A stretch of DNA of 64,000 bases from Fen-1364 sp049515135 (GTDB taxonomy: Bacteria; Spirochaetota; Spirochaetia; SZUA-6; Fen-1364). The translations under genes were made by a program, and so were the position numbers. The stretch covers positions 11,965-75,964 of the forward strand of contig JBEKUJ010000017.1 in assembly GCA_049515135.1 (NCBI GenBank). The letters are read 5' to 3'. The notes beneath the pieces are model-generated. The model did no database searches. It was not told where the DNA came from and saw only the letters and a program-made list of their open reading frames with translations. Positions 40,835 to 49,361 of the stretch are shown piece after piece (position 1 is the first letter of the stretch; every line of letters starts with the position of its first letter).

Positions 40835-43684
40835 ATGAGCCTTTCTTACTGGTTTATTCCTCACACCCACTGGGACAGAGAATGGTACCTTTCCTTCCAG
40901 GACTTCCGGTTCAAGCTCGTGGCCAGCATCGATGCAATCATCGACACCCTCCAACGGCAACCGGACTTCAAGCATTTCATGCTCGACGGTCAGACAATCG
41001 TCCTGGAGGACTACCTCGAGCTGCGGCCCGAGCGCCGTCAGGAGCTGGAGGACCTGATCCAGGCAGGAAGAATCGCCGTGGGCCCCTGGTATGTGCAGCC
41101 CGACGATCTGCTCGTCACCGGCGAAGCCCTGGTCCGTAACCTTGAGCGGGGACTGCGGACGGCCCGTGCGTCCGGTGGGGTCATGTCAGTGGGATACCTT
41201 CCTGACAGCTTCGGTCATTGTTCGGGGCTGCCGTCCATCCTTCAGGGCTTCGGCATCGAGTCCGCCTCCCTCATGCGCGGGGCCGGCCCGGAGCTCGACA
41301 AGACGTTCTTCGGCTGGAGCGCCCGCAGCGGATCCCGTGTGCTTGTCGCCTACCTCATCGACAGCTATGGCAACGGCGCCGACCTCGTGATGGAGCCGGA
41401 AGCGCTGCGGGAGGGACTTGCGGCGCTGTTGGAGCGTCAGCAGGGTGCGCTGCTCCCCGAAGTGCCGCTCCTTGTCATGAACGGCATGGACCACCGGTCC
41501 ATAGCAGCGGACCTTCCGCGGACGCTCAAGGAATCCGGCCTCGGGGACCGTGCCCGCATCGGCCCCCTGGACCGCTACATCGAAGCCGGCAAGGGCATCT
41601 CCGGCATTCCGGAATGGAAAGGAGAGCTGCGGTCGTGCTGGAGGTTTCCCATCATAGTCGGCTGCACATCGTCGCGCCGGTGGATCAAGAAGGAAGACCA
41701 GGCGATCTCTTCCCTTCTGGAGCGGGAGGCAGAGCCTCTGTCCGCCCTGGCCTCGTGGCTCGGGGCGCAGTATCAGAGAGTAGCCATCGACCTGGCGTGG
41801 AAGCATCTCCTCCAGAACCAGCCCCACGATTCGATCTGCGGGTGCTCCATCGATGAAGTTCACGAGGACATGAGATTCCGTTACGCGCAGGCCCGAGGCT
41901 TGGGGGAGAATGTTGCGGCTCAGGCAGCCGCTGCAATCGCAGCACAGGTCGATTCTTCCTTCGCCGGCAGCGGAGAAACAGTTGCCGTGGCGGTGAACCC
42001 CGGACCTTCCCGAAGCGCCGCCCTCCTGTCCTTCCCGGCGGAAAACCTGCCTGTCGACCCCGTCCTGGTTGACGCCGAAGGCCGGCGCCACCCCGTGCAA
42101 CTCCTCTCTGAAGAGGGGGGAAGCGCCGTATTCTTCGACGAGCATTTCACCACCAGGCAGCTGAAGTTCGTCATGGGCATGGTCAAGGAAGGGAAGCTGC
42201 TGGAGTTCAGCGTTACGGACGCAAGAGCATCCTGGGAAAGTCAGTCCGTGCTCCGCATTGACCTGCAGCTGGTGGAGCGCGGCTATTCCCGGTTCGACTG
42301 GAATGCCTGGGTGCGCGAAACTTTGCCTCTCCTGGAAACACGCGGCCTCACCCACGTGCATGCCGTGGGCCTGCGCTCGGGAAGAAAGACGGCCCTCTTT
42401 GCCGCCGATCTCCCCTCCTTCGGCGCAAAGGCATTCGCCCTCGCGGGCGGCGGTGCCGCCGGGGGTCCGGCACTTCATGCAGGCCGACGTATCCTGGAGA
42501 ATCAACGCTACCGGATCCGCCTTCTCAGGGACGGAAGCCTCGAAGTCCTGGACAGGAAGCTCGGTCTGCGCTTGAGCGGCGTCAACAGGATAGTGGACGA
42601 CGGCGACCGTGGGGACGAGTACAACTACGACGCCATCCCCGGGGATCGGGCCATCAACGCGCCGTACCTTCGTTTCCCCGCGATGCGCAGGATCCGCGCG
42701 GATGTCGTGGAATCAGGGCCGGTTCGGGCAACCCTTCGCATCCGGGCAGGGTATCGGCTCCCGGCATCGATCGGAGGAGACCGCGCCTTACGGGCGCGCC
42801 CGAAAGTGAACGTCGAGGTGGTCCGCTTCGTGAGCCTCACCCAGTCGGGAGACCGGATCGAGTTCCGCACTGAAATAGAGAACCAGGCCCGGGACCACCG
42901 CATGCGCGTGCATTTCCCGTTTCCCGAGGAATCGAAAGAGAGCCTTGCGGGCGGAACGTTCGAAGCAGTCACACGGCCTGCGCGTCCGGTCCCGTTGCCG
43001 CATGGCTTGCAGAGGCCCATCTCCCCCGAGCTGGGCGAGGAGCAGCCCGCCTCAACGCATCCCTTCACCGGTTTTGTCGCCTGCGCCGCGGGAGCTTTCA
43101 CGGTGGGCTTGCTGGCGCGCGGCATCCGCGAATACGAAGTTCTCCCGGGGGGGCGCTGGATTGCGCTCACCCTGTTCCGCTCTGTCGGCTGGCTTTCGCG
43201 GGCCGACCTTGCGTCCCGCAAGGCCAACGCCGGCCCCGACATCCCGACCCCGAACGCCCAGGAGATCGGCAGGCAGGTGTTCGAGTACTCCCTGCTCCCG
43301 TCCGGCGGCGCTCCTGATGAGACGCTCCTGAGCCGGGAATGGGAGGACTACCGAGTGACTCCCCAGGTCCTGCTGCGCTTTGCCGGGCCGGGGCGCCTCC
43401 GAAACGGCGCAAGTCTCCTTGAGATTTCCGACCGGACGCTGATCTTCAGCTCCCTCAGGCGCACGCCAGGAGGGGCCTTTTCGGTCCGGCTCTTCGATAC
43501 CGGAGGAACAGAGCGCACCGCCTCCATCAGGTTCGGCCTGCCGGTCACCTGGGCAAGGAAAACGAGGATCGACGGGACGTCTATCCGTGAGCTTTCCGTC
43601 CAGAGTGAGGACACAGGCGCGGTGGCCGAGGTTCCTGTCGATCCATGGGAGATCATCACAGTGGAGTTCGGAGGAAACACATGA
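40835..43684 (+). CDS. GH38 alpha-mannosidase
   Basis: A 949-residue retaining alpha-mannosidase of glycoside hydrolase family 38. The N-terminal zinc and substrate site is FIPHTHWDREWYLSFQDFR (His10, His12, Asp14). The catalytic nucleophile is Asp124 in VGYLPDSFGHCSGLPSILQG, where bacterial enzymes typically read G-Y-L-P-D-S-F-G. Another zinc ligand His is in LLQNQPHDSICGCSIDEVHE. The rest is the beta-sandwich region of the family. No signal peptide is present, so it should work in the cytoplasm on imported manno-oligosaccharides or glycans. The ATG at 40835 fits the family N-terminus and the predicted promoter. The stop overlaps the transporter start in ATGA. Confidence 0.94.
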   Translation: MSLSYWFIPHTHWDREWYLSFQDFRFKLVASIDAIIDTLQRQPDFKHFMLDGQTIVLEDYLELRPERRQELEDLIQAGRIAVGPWYVQPDDLLVTGEALVRNLERGLRTARASGGVMSVGYLPDSFGHCSGLPSILQGFGIESASLMRGAGPELDKTFFGWSARSGSRVLVAYLIDSYGNGADLVMEPEALREGLAALLERQQGALLPEVPLLVMNGMDHRSIAADLPRTLKESGLGDRARIGPLDRYIEAGKGISGIPEWKGELRSCWRFPIIVGCTSSRRWIKKEDQAISSLLEREAEPLSALASWLGAQYQRVAIDLAWKHLLQNQPHDSICGCSIDEVHEDMRFRYAQARGLGENVAAQAAAAIAAQVDSSFAGSGETVAVAVNPGPSRSAALLSFPAENLPVDPVLVDAEGRRHPVQLLSEEGGSAVFFDEHFTTRQLKFVMGMVKEGKLLEFSVTDARASWESQSVLRIDLQLVERGYSRFDWNAWVRETLPLLETRGLTHVHAVGLRSGRKTALFAADLPSFGAKAFALAGGGAAGGPALHAGRRILENQRYRIRLLRDGSLEVLDRKLGLRLSGVNRIVDDGDRGDEYNYDAIPGDRAINAPYLRFPAMRRIRADVVESGPVRATLRIRAGYRLPASIGGDRALRARPKVNVEVVRFVSLTQSGDRIEFRTEIENQARDHRMRVHFPFPEESKESLAGGTFEAVTRPARPVPLPHGLQRPISPELGEEQPASTHPFTGFVACAAGAFTVGLLARGIREYEVLPGGRWIALTLFRSVGWLSRADLASRKANAGPDIPTPNAQEIGRQVFEYSLLPSGGAPDETLLSREWEDYRVTPQVLLRFAGPGRLRNGASLLEISDRTLIFSSLRRTPGGAFSVRLFDTGGTERTASIRFGLPVTWARKTRIDGTSIRELSVQSEDTGAVAEVPVDPWEIITVEFGGNT

Positions 43685-45114
43685 GCGGAACACCGGAGAA
43701 ACTGCCCACCTGGAAGCTCGGCATCTTCGCCCTTGGCCAGCTGGGATGGTCTCTTGCCTCCTACGGAGTGAGCAACCTTGTCATGTATTTCTACATGCCG
43801 CCGGAGACGGCCGCCGCCCAGCGGATTTTCCCCCCGTTCATCTTCGAGGGAGTTTTGATCGGAATATTCACCATCATAGGGATCATCAACTTCGGCGCGC
43901 GGTTTTTCGACGCGGTGAGCAACCCGCTCCTTGCGTCGTGGTCCGACAGGTCCCGCGCAAAGATAGGGCGGCGCAGGTTTTTCCTTGCAGTAAGCTTCGC
44001 TCCTTTCGCTTTGTTTTCCGTTCTGGTGTTCCTCCCGCTCAGGCATTTCACGTCCAACCCCAGCCCGCACGCCAGCTTGTTGAACACTGCATGGCTTGCG
44101 GTGACGATCCTCCTTTTCTACTTCTTCTATGTGATGTACACGGCGCCCTACAACGCCCTGATCAGCGAGCTGGGCCACAATCCCAAGGAGCGCCTTTTCA
44201 TCAGCACCGCCATCGGGATCACGTGGTCCCTCGGATTCGCGGTGGGGAATTTCGTCTACGACTTCCAGACAATGTTCGAGCACACGGGGATGAGCTCCAC
44301 CAGGGCCTTCCAGACAGTGGAGGCGATTTTCGGCGTCCTTTCCCTCATCCTCATGGCGTTGCCGGTAATCATCATCGATGAGAAGCGCTACGCGGCGTAT
44401 TCGGTCTCCGACGAAGGCACTTTCCAGGCTCTTGGCTCCTCACTTCGCAACAAGAACTTCGCCCGGTTCCTGGTCTCGGAGCTCCTGTACAACATCTGCC
44501 AGACAGTCATCCAGATGGGGATCGTGTATTACGTGGTCACCCTCCTGCGCCTGGACAAGGAGATCACTTCATTTCTCATGATGGTGATGTTCATCCTCTC
44601 GTTCATCTTCTACCCCGTGATCACAGCGTCTGCCGTGCGCTGGGAAAAGAAGAGGGTGATTCTGATCGGCTTCGGGCTTCTTGCCTTTCTCTTTGTGCTG
44701 TTCTCCTTCATGGGCGTTCTCCCCGTGTCCGGCCTGGTGTACGCCTATATCACGGTGGTCTTTGCCGCGCTGCCCATCGCCATCTTCACCATCGTTCCCA
44801 ACGCCGTAGTGGCCGACATAGCCGAGGCTGACGGGATAGAGACGGGGAACTTCAAGGCAGGGATGTTCTTCGGCGTGCGCTCATTCGAAACGAACCTGGG
44901 GATCTCGATTGCGAATATCCTCTTCCCGTGGATGCTCACCCTGGGGATGTCCGTCGAACATCCCTTCGGCATCCGCATGAGCGCGGTCGTGTCGGTGGCG
45001 GTGTGCGTTGCCGGATTGCTCGTCTTCCTTCTCTACGATGAGAAAGCGGTGCTTCGCAGCCTGGCCAAGAAGGAGAAGCTTTCCGCGCGTGAGACGGAGG
45101 GGCTCAAAGCGTGA
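43681..45114 (+). CDS. GPH-family (MFS) sugar-cation symporter
   Basis: A 477-residue membrane transporter with about twelve transmembrane helices. It belongs to the glycoside-pentoside-hexuronide:cation symporter family of the major facilitator superfamily. RFFDAVSNPLLASWSDRSRAK is the characteristic loop (D-x-x-x-D-P-x-x-G-x-x-S-D-x-x-R in most members; here Asn replaces the usual Asp before Pro-Leu). GRRRFFLAVSFAPFAL follows it. FYVMYTAPYNALISELG is the other conserved family segment. It is translationally coupled to the GH38 gene and probably imports the manno-glycoside that the mannosidase cuts. The ATG at 43681 overlaps the GH38 stop. Confidence 0.92.
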   Translation: MSGTPEKLPTWKLGIFALGQLGWSLASYGVSNLVMYFYMPPETAAAQRIFPPFIFEGVLIGIFTIIGIINFGARFFDAVSNPLLASWSDRSRAKIGRRRFFLAVSFAPFALFSVLVFLPLRHFTSNPSPHASLLNTAWLAVTILLFYFFYVMYTAPYNALISELGHNPKERLFISTAIGITWSLGFAVGNFVYDFQTMFEHTGMSSTRAFQTVEAIFGVLSLILMALPVIIIDEKRYAAYSVSDEGTFQALGSSLRNKNFARFLVSELLYNICQTVIQMGIVYYVVTLLRLDKEITSFLMMVMFILSFIFYPVITASAVRWEKKRVILIGFGLLAFLFVLFSFMGVLPVSGLVYAYITVVFAALPIAIFTIVPNAVVADIAEADGIETGNFKAGMFFGVRSFETNLGISIANILFPWMLTLGMSVEHPFGIRMSAVVSVAVCVAGLLVFLLYDEKAVLRSLAKKEKLSARETEGLKA

Positions 45115-45116
45115 AG

Positions 45117-45146
45117 GAAAAGCCTCCGCCCGGGCGGGCGGAGGCG
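45117..45146 (-). terminator. Rho-independent terminator, ribose-type ABC operon
   Basis: GCCTCCGCCC-GGGC-GGGCGGAGGC forms a perfect 10-base-pair stem (45123-45146) between convergent genes. On the minus strand it is followed by TTTTCC, so it should end the substrate-binding-protein transcript; it may also slow the plus-strand transcript. Confidence 0.85.
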
Positions 45147-45163
45147 TGATGAAGCACTTGGAC

Positions 45164-46162
45164 CTAGCGGATGCCTTTCTCGATGAGAGGCTTGATCTCG
45201 GCGATGTTCTGCGGAGTCACGGTTCCTACGCCCGTGTTCACGTGCAGGCCGGGGATCTTGTAGAGCTTCGTCCAAATAATATGCATGACGGGCACGTACC
45301 CCTGCAGATACAGGACCTGGTCAAAGCTCGCGCTCATCCAGCCCTGCTCGATGCCGGCAATGGTGGCGGGAGAGAGGTCGATGCCGCCGCAGATCACGTC
45401 ACCGGGCTTCTTGCCCGAGGCCTGGAGCACCTTGGGAAGGTTGGCGGTGATGTTGCCGTGTTGTGTGCCAATGGCCTTCAAGTCAGGATGGCGCTGGATG
45501 TAGGCGGTCAGGATGGGGATTGCAAGGGAGGTGTCGCTGTCCACTTCGGTGGAGACGTCGAGCTTGTCCACCTTCAGCCCCGCCTTGACCAGGGCGTCAT
45601 ACACGCCCTGCGAGCTGCGGCTGCGTCCCTCCTGGTGCCAGATGTCATACACGAGTGCCTTGTCTCCAGCCTTCAAACCGGCCTTCACCATGGTCGTGCC
45701 CGTGAGGTAGCCGCCTTGGTAGAGATCCGCGCCTGCATAGCCGAAGCCCTTGTCCTGGTACTTGGCCTCGATGTTGGGGAGCGGGTTGTTGCCGCTGGTC
45801 ACGATGATCCCCTGCGCCTCCGCCTGGTCGACCAGCGCTGCAAACGCCGCCTCGCCGGGGTGGCCCATGATGGCGATGCCGTCGGGCTTCGCCGCCATTG
45901 CCTGCTTGAACTGGTCGATCATGGTCTGCGGATCCCACTTGGAGTACTGCTCGATCAGCTTCACGCCGTTGGCTGCAGCAGCCGCCCGCGCGCCGTTGGT
46001 GCGAGCCAGCGTCGACGCGTCACCCGCTGTTCCGCCCATCTGCATGTAGACGACAATCTGCTTGCCGCCGGTTTCCTTTGTTCCGCCTGTACAGGCTGCG
46101 AAAGTCAGAACTAAGCCCAGGACGACCAGAATGGTCAACGTCCTTCGTACTGAAATACTCAT
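45164..46162 (-). CDS. sugar ABC transporter substrate-binding lipoprotein (RbsB type)
   Basis: A 332-residue periplasmic-binding protein. The signal peptide MSISVRRTLTILVVLGLVLT ends in FAAC, giving a lipidated Cys24. The mature fold is the ribose/galactose-binding type (Peripla_BP_4): KQIVVYMQMGGTAGDAST, then DGIAIMGHPGEAAFAALVDQ, VTSGNNPLPN and YAGADLYQGGYLTGTTMVKA. The ligand is not predictable, though similar proteins bind sugars or autoinducer-like molecules. It is the last gene of an ABC importer operon whose order is ATPase, permease, binding protein. A stem-loop lies before it (46198-46214) and a strong terminator after it. Confidence 0.9.
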   Translation of the reverse strand: MSISVRRTLTILVVLGLVLTFAACTGGTKETGGKQIVVYMQMGGTAGDASTLARTNGARAAAAANGVKLIEQYSKWDPQTMIDQFKQAMAAKPDGIAIMGHPGEAAFAALVDQAEAQGIIVTSGNNPLPNIEAKYQDKGFGYAGADLYQGGYLTGTTMVKAGLKAGDKALVYDIWHQEGRSRSSQGVYDALVKAGLKVDKLDVSTEVDSDTSLAIPILTAYIQRHPDLKAIGTQHGNITANLPKVLQASGKKPGDVICGGIDLSPATIAGIEQGWMSASFDQVLYLQGYVPVMHIIWTKLYKIPGLHVNTGVGTVTPQNIAEIKPLIEKGIR

Positions 46163-46197
46163 CGCAGACTTCCTCCTGTTCTACACAGAAACTTTTT

Positions 46198-46214
46198 CCG
46201 CGCCGACGGCGCGG
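46198..46214. repeat. intercistronic stem-loop between permease and binding-protein genes
   Basis: CCGCGCCG-A-CGGCGCGG is a perfect 8-base-pair palindrome in the 56-base gap between the permease stop and the binding-protein start. It has no T-run on the minus strand, so it is more likely an RNA-stability or processing hairpin that gives the binding protein extra transcript. Confidence 0.55.
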
Positions 46215-46218
46215 TTTA

Positions 46219-47247
46219 TCAACTTGTTCCTGGACGGTCGGGGACCGCCCACTTGCGCACGGCGCGCGAAAGCACCGAAACCCCTCCTTCACTGATGACG
46301 ATGTTGAGGATGACGGATGCGGCCATGACGAGCCCTTCAACCAGCTGCACCCAGTATCCTCCCACCCCCGTGGCCACTACCCCGGCTTCCAGCGAGCCGA
46401 TGATATAGGCGCCGAAGACGGTGCCGACAACCACCCCGTTGCCGCCCGCAATGGAGGTTCCGCCGATGAACACGGCGGCCATGACGGGAAGCAGGAAACC
46501 CCCGCCTTGCGTGGGGTAGAAGACGTTTATCTCGGAGGTGAGAATGAGCCCCGCGAAGCCGGCAATGAGGCCCATCAATGTGAAGAGCGCCACCCGGGTG
46601 GACTCCACGTTGATCCCCATGACCCGTGCCACCTCGGCATTGTCGCCGATGAACATGATGGCTTCCCCGAATTTGTGCCGGTTGAGAATGAACCACATCA
46701 CAACGGCAAGCCCGACTGCCCAGAGGGCCTGCGTGGGCATCACCCCGAAAAGCCGGCCGGTGAAGATGGTATGCGCGAGGCTAGGAATCACTGCGGCAAT
46801 ATCGAGCTGCAAGCCACCGGCCAGCAGGATGGTGACGCCATACCAGAAGAACTGCGTGGCAAGGGTGGCCATAATAGAAGGGACCCGCACGCGCGCCACC
46901 AGCAATCCGTTGATGTAGCCCACCAGCCCGCCACCAGCCAACCCGGCCAGGAACCCGAACCAGGGCGGCAGGCCATGCTTGAACGACCACGCGAAAAGAA
47001 AGCCTGACAGCGCCACGATGGCCGGAAAGCTCAGGTCTATCTCCCCCGCCGTGATCACCAGAGTGAGACCGAGGGCCAGGACGAGCTGGGGCGGCACTGT
47101 CTGGAAGAAAGACATGTAGATGCGGTACCCAAGGAAGACCTGGGGGGTGAGAATAATGAACACCAGGTAGAGTACGGCGAGGACCATAGCGATGGGCAGC
47201 CCTTCGATCTTTGCTACACCTGAGAAAAACGAGCTCCCCTTCTTCAT
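46219..47247 (-). CDS. sugar ABC transporter permease (RbsC type)
   Basis: A 342-residue inner-membrane permease of the BPD_transp_2/RbsC family with about eight to ten transmembrane helices. GLTLVITAGEIDLSFPAIVA is the canonical family motif (T-x-G-x-I-D-L-S). NAEVARVMGINVESTRVALF carries the EAA-like loop that contacts the ATPase, and GTSIAGGNGVVVGTVFGAYI is the conserved C-terminal helix pair. It overlaps the ATPase stop by ATGA. One permease gene suggests a homodimeric channel. Confidence 0.92.
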   Translation of the reverse strand: MKKGSSFFSGVAKIEGLPIAMVLAVLYLVFIILTPQVFLGYRIYMSFFQTVPPQLVLALGLTLVITAGEIDLSFPAIVALSGFLFAWSFKHGLPPWFGFLAGLAGGGLVGYINGLLVARVRVPSIMATLATQFFWYGVTILLAGGLQLDIAAVIPSLAHTIFTGRLFGVMPTQALWAVGLAVVMWFILNRHKFGEAIMFIGDNAEVARVMGINVESTRVALFTLMGLIAGFAGLILTSEINVFYPTQGGGFLLPVMAAVFIGGTSIAGGNGVVVGTVFGAYIIGSLEAGVVATGVGGYWVQLVEGLVMAASVILNIVISEGGVSVLSRAVRKWAVPDRPGTS

Positions 47248-48083
47248 GACTTTTCCTTGTCCTTCAATCCATGAGCGTACTCGAGGAGGAACTCGTCCAG
47301 CGCCTTCAGCGAAATATCCTTCTTGGCAATGCTGGCTACAACTTCCCCCCTGTCCATGATGATGAACCGGTCGGAGATCTCGTACACGTCCTGGATGTCG
47401 TGGGAAATGTAGACGCTGGCCTTGCCAGCCTCCTTGATCTTGTGGACGAAGTTGAGGACTTTTCGTACTTCCTTCAGGGAAAGTGCGACAGTGGGCTCGT
47501 CAAGGATGATGAGATCAGCCTCGAAATGCATTGCCCGGCCAATGGCCACCCCCTGCCTCTCCCCGCCGGAGAGCTTGCTTGCCCGGGAGTCCACCGTGAT
47601 CCCCTTTCCTCGGAACCCGATGGTGGTCAGCATGATCTCCTGTGCAATCTCTTTCTCCCGCTTCACGTTGATGAACCCGAACGGGAGGGTGATTTCTCTT
47701 CCAATGAAGAAGTTGCGCCACAAGGCCTGTTTTTCGCCCAGTGACTTGTCCTGGTAGACAGTTTCGATGCCGTGGGCGTGGGCGCTGAGGACCGAGTAGG
47801 CCCTCCAGTCGACCTTTCGGCCTGCAATGGAAAGCTCACCGCGGGTGGGGGGGAAGACGCCAGTGAGGATCTTTACAAGGGTAGATTTGCCTGCCCCGTT
47901 GTCGCCGATGAGCCCCACGATTTCGTTTTTTCCGACCTCGAGGTTGACGTTCTTTAAAGCACAGACGAGCCCGAAATACTTCTCAACTCCGACCATACTG
48001 AGAGCCAGGGGTTCTCCGGCACTTCCATGGGACGTTGAGGCGGCCATCAAGGGGGCGCCAGTATCGCCGAAAACATCGGGCAC
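47244..48083 (-). CDS. sugar ABC transporter ATPase, single-domain (FrcA/RbsA-like)
   Basis: A 279-residue ATPase with a single nucleotide-binding domain; most ribose-type importers have a tandem one of about 500 residues. Walker A is GLIGDNGAGKSTLVKILTG, the Q-loop is HGIETVYQDKSLGEKQALW, the signature is KLSGGERQGVAIGRAM, and Walker B is LIILDEPTVALS. The switch His is in ASVYISHDIQDVYEI. The GTG at 48083 is chosen because AGGAGG lies 7 bases upstream; the open frame extends to 48851 only as a shadow of the divergent regulator. The gene is directly downstream of the promoter and operator at 48106-48166. Confidence 0.9.
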   Translation of the reverse strand: MPDVFGDTGAPLMAASTSHGSAGEPLALSMVGVEKYFGLVCALKNVNLEVGKNEIVGLIGDNGAGKSTLVKILTGVFPPTRGELSIAGRKVDWRAYSVLSAHAHGIETVYQDKSLGEKQALWRNFFIGREITLPFGFINVKREKEIAQEIMLTTIGFRGKGITVDSRASKLSGGERQGVAIGRAMHFEADLIILDEPTVALSLKEVRKVLNFVHKIKEAGKASVYISHDIQDVYEISDRFIIMDRGEVVASIAKKDISLKALDEFLLEYAHGLKDKEKS

Positions 48084-48105
48084 GACAGAACCTCCTCTGG
48101 ATGAT

Positions 48106-48120
48106 GGTACAGCTTGTACC
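48106..48120. promoter_or_regulatory. operator 1 of the GntR/LacI-type regulator
   Basis: GGTACA-GCT-TGTACC is a perfect palindrome (6-base arms). It lies about 10-25 bases downstream of the expected start of the ABC operon transcript and matches the second site at 48225-48239. The half site GGTAC also occurs alone at 48187-48191. Confidence 0.75.
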
Positions 48121-48137
48121 TTTTTTGCTGTAGCCGC

Positions 48138-48166
48138 AGAGTAGCATGGTTCTGGACCGAAATCAA
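48138..48166 (-). promoter_or_regulatory. predicted promoter of the ribose-type ABC operon
   Basis: On the minus strand TTGATT (plus positions 48161-48166) and TACTCT (48138-48143) are 17 bases apart, reading toward the ATPase gene. Operator 1 sits just downstream. Confidence 0.6.
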
Positions 48167-48198
48167 CAAAAAAATCGGCTGAAATTGGTACTATTTTA

Positions 48199-48227
48199 TT
48201 GCATAACACTGGGAGAACAGATAAAAT
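48199..48227 (+). promoter_or_regulatory. predicted promoter of the GntR/LacI-type regulator
   Basis: TTGCAT at 48199-48204 and TAAAAT at 48222-48227 are 17 bases apart. Operator 2 overlaps the -10 and the expected start point, which implies autorepression. Confidence 0.65.
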
Positions 48228-48239
48228 ACAACTTGTACC
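48225..48239. promoter_or_regulatory. operator 2 of the GntR/LacI-type regulator
   Basis: AATACA-ACT-TGTACC keeps the right arm of operator 1 exactly and four of six bases of the left arm, with the same 3-base spacer. It overlaps the -10 of the regulator's own promoter. Confidence 0.7.
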
Positions 48240-48257
48240 AACAGGTAAACAATATTC

Positions 48258-49361
48258 ATGAAGAAGCACGAGCTGGTTGGGTCGTGGATCCGAAAGAACA
48301 TCATTGAAAACAAGTTCGCTCCCGGAGAAAAGCTTCCTTCGGAAAGCGAGCTCTGCGCCCAGTTCGGCGTTTCGCGAAACGCGGTGCGCCAGGCGATCCG
48401 GGACCTCGCCCAGGAAGGGTGGGTGCAGACCGCTCGGGGGGTCGGGACTTTCTGCCGCTCCCGCGTTCCAGCAACCCAGCTGACCACGAACATCGCTTTC
48501 GTTGCCTTTTTTGCAAGCTCGTACATTTTTCCGGAAATCATCCGCGGATGCGACCATGTCCTGTATTCCCGGGGCTTCAACCTCATCCTCAACCAATCCG
48601 AGTACGACCTTGACAAAGAGAGAAGCATCCTCCTCTCCCTGAGAAAGAAGCGCGTGGACGGGATCATCATAGCCCCGGTGTATGACGGGAAGGACCGCTC
48701 GAACGCTGGCCTGCTGGAAGAGATGCAGGCGGAGGGCACAGCCATCGTGTTGTGCGACAGTACGTTCCTGGACAGGAGGTTCAGCTTCGTAGCCCTGGAT
48801 GACCTTGCAGGCGGCGCCGCTGCCGCGTCGCACCTCTGGGACCGCGGCCATCGGAAGATCGGAGTTTTCTTCCAGGACGACTACATGGTCAAGATCAGAA
48901 GGATGGAAGGCGTGTACGGCTTTCTTGAGCGGAAAACTTCATCCGTGCGCAATGACTGGATCGTCAGGTTCAGGGGCCAGGGGCCCGCAAGCGAGGCGCC
49001 TGCAGCGGCGGAGCGTTTCTTCCGCGCCGCCTCCGACCTTCCCACTGCTTTTGTCTGCTCCAGTGACGAGGATGCGCTGCATCTCATCCAGGCAGCGGAA
49101 AAGTACAACGTGCGCGTTCCGCGGGACCTGTCGGTCGTCGGGTTCGACAATTCCAGCGTTGCCCAGCTGGAGCGCGTCTCCCTCTCCTCGGTGGATCATC
49201 CAGGGTTCTCCATGGGTGAGATCATGACCAACATCCTGCTGGAGAAGATATTTCACCCCGAGATACGACTGGTCACGCGTACCCTCATCTCCCCGTCCAT
49301 CATAGAGCGGTCTTCCGTGCGGAGTCTTGTGGACGGGACTGACCAGGCCATCAGCCCTTGA
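48258..49361 (+). CDS. GntR-HTH regulator with LacI-type sugar-binding domain (AraR-like)
   Basis: A 367-residue regulator combining two families. Residues 1-70 are a GntR winged helix (IENKFAPGEKLPSESELCAQ, VSRNAVRQAIRDLAQEGWVQ, RGVGTFC). The rest is a LacI/periplasmic-binding ligand domain (ILLSLRKKRVDGIIIAPVYD, VVGFDNSSVAQLERVSLSSV). This is the architecture of Bacillus AraR. It is divergent from the ribose-type ABC importer, and the shared gap holds two related palindromes and two good promoters, so it probably represses both until sugar binds. The 3' end overlaps the convergent permease gene by 11 bases. An AGGT 12 bases upstream is the only ribosome-site candidate. Confidence 0.92.
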   Translation: MKKHELVGSWIRKNIIENKFAPGEKLPSESELCAQFGVSRNAVRQAIRDLAQEGWVQTARGVGTFCRSRVPATQLTTNIAFVAFFASSYIFPEIIRGCDHVLYSRGFNLILNQSEYDLDKERSILLSLRKKRVDGIIIAPVYDGKDRSNAGLLEEMQAEGTAIVLCDSTFLDRRFSFVALDDLAGGAAAASHLWDRGHRKIGVFFQDDYMVKIRRMEGVYGFLERKTSSVRNDWIVRFRGQGPASEAPAAAERFFRAASDLPTAFVCSSDEDALHLIQAAEKYNVRVPRDLSVVGFDNSSVAQLERVSLSSVDHPGFSMGEIMTNILLEKIFHPEIRLVTRTLISPSIIERSSVRSLVDGTDQAISP

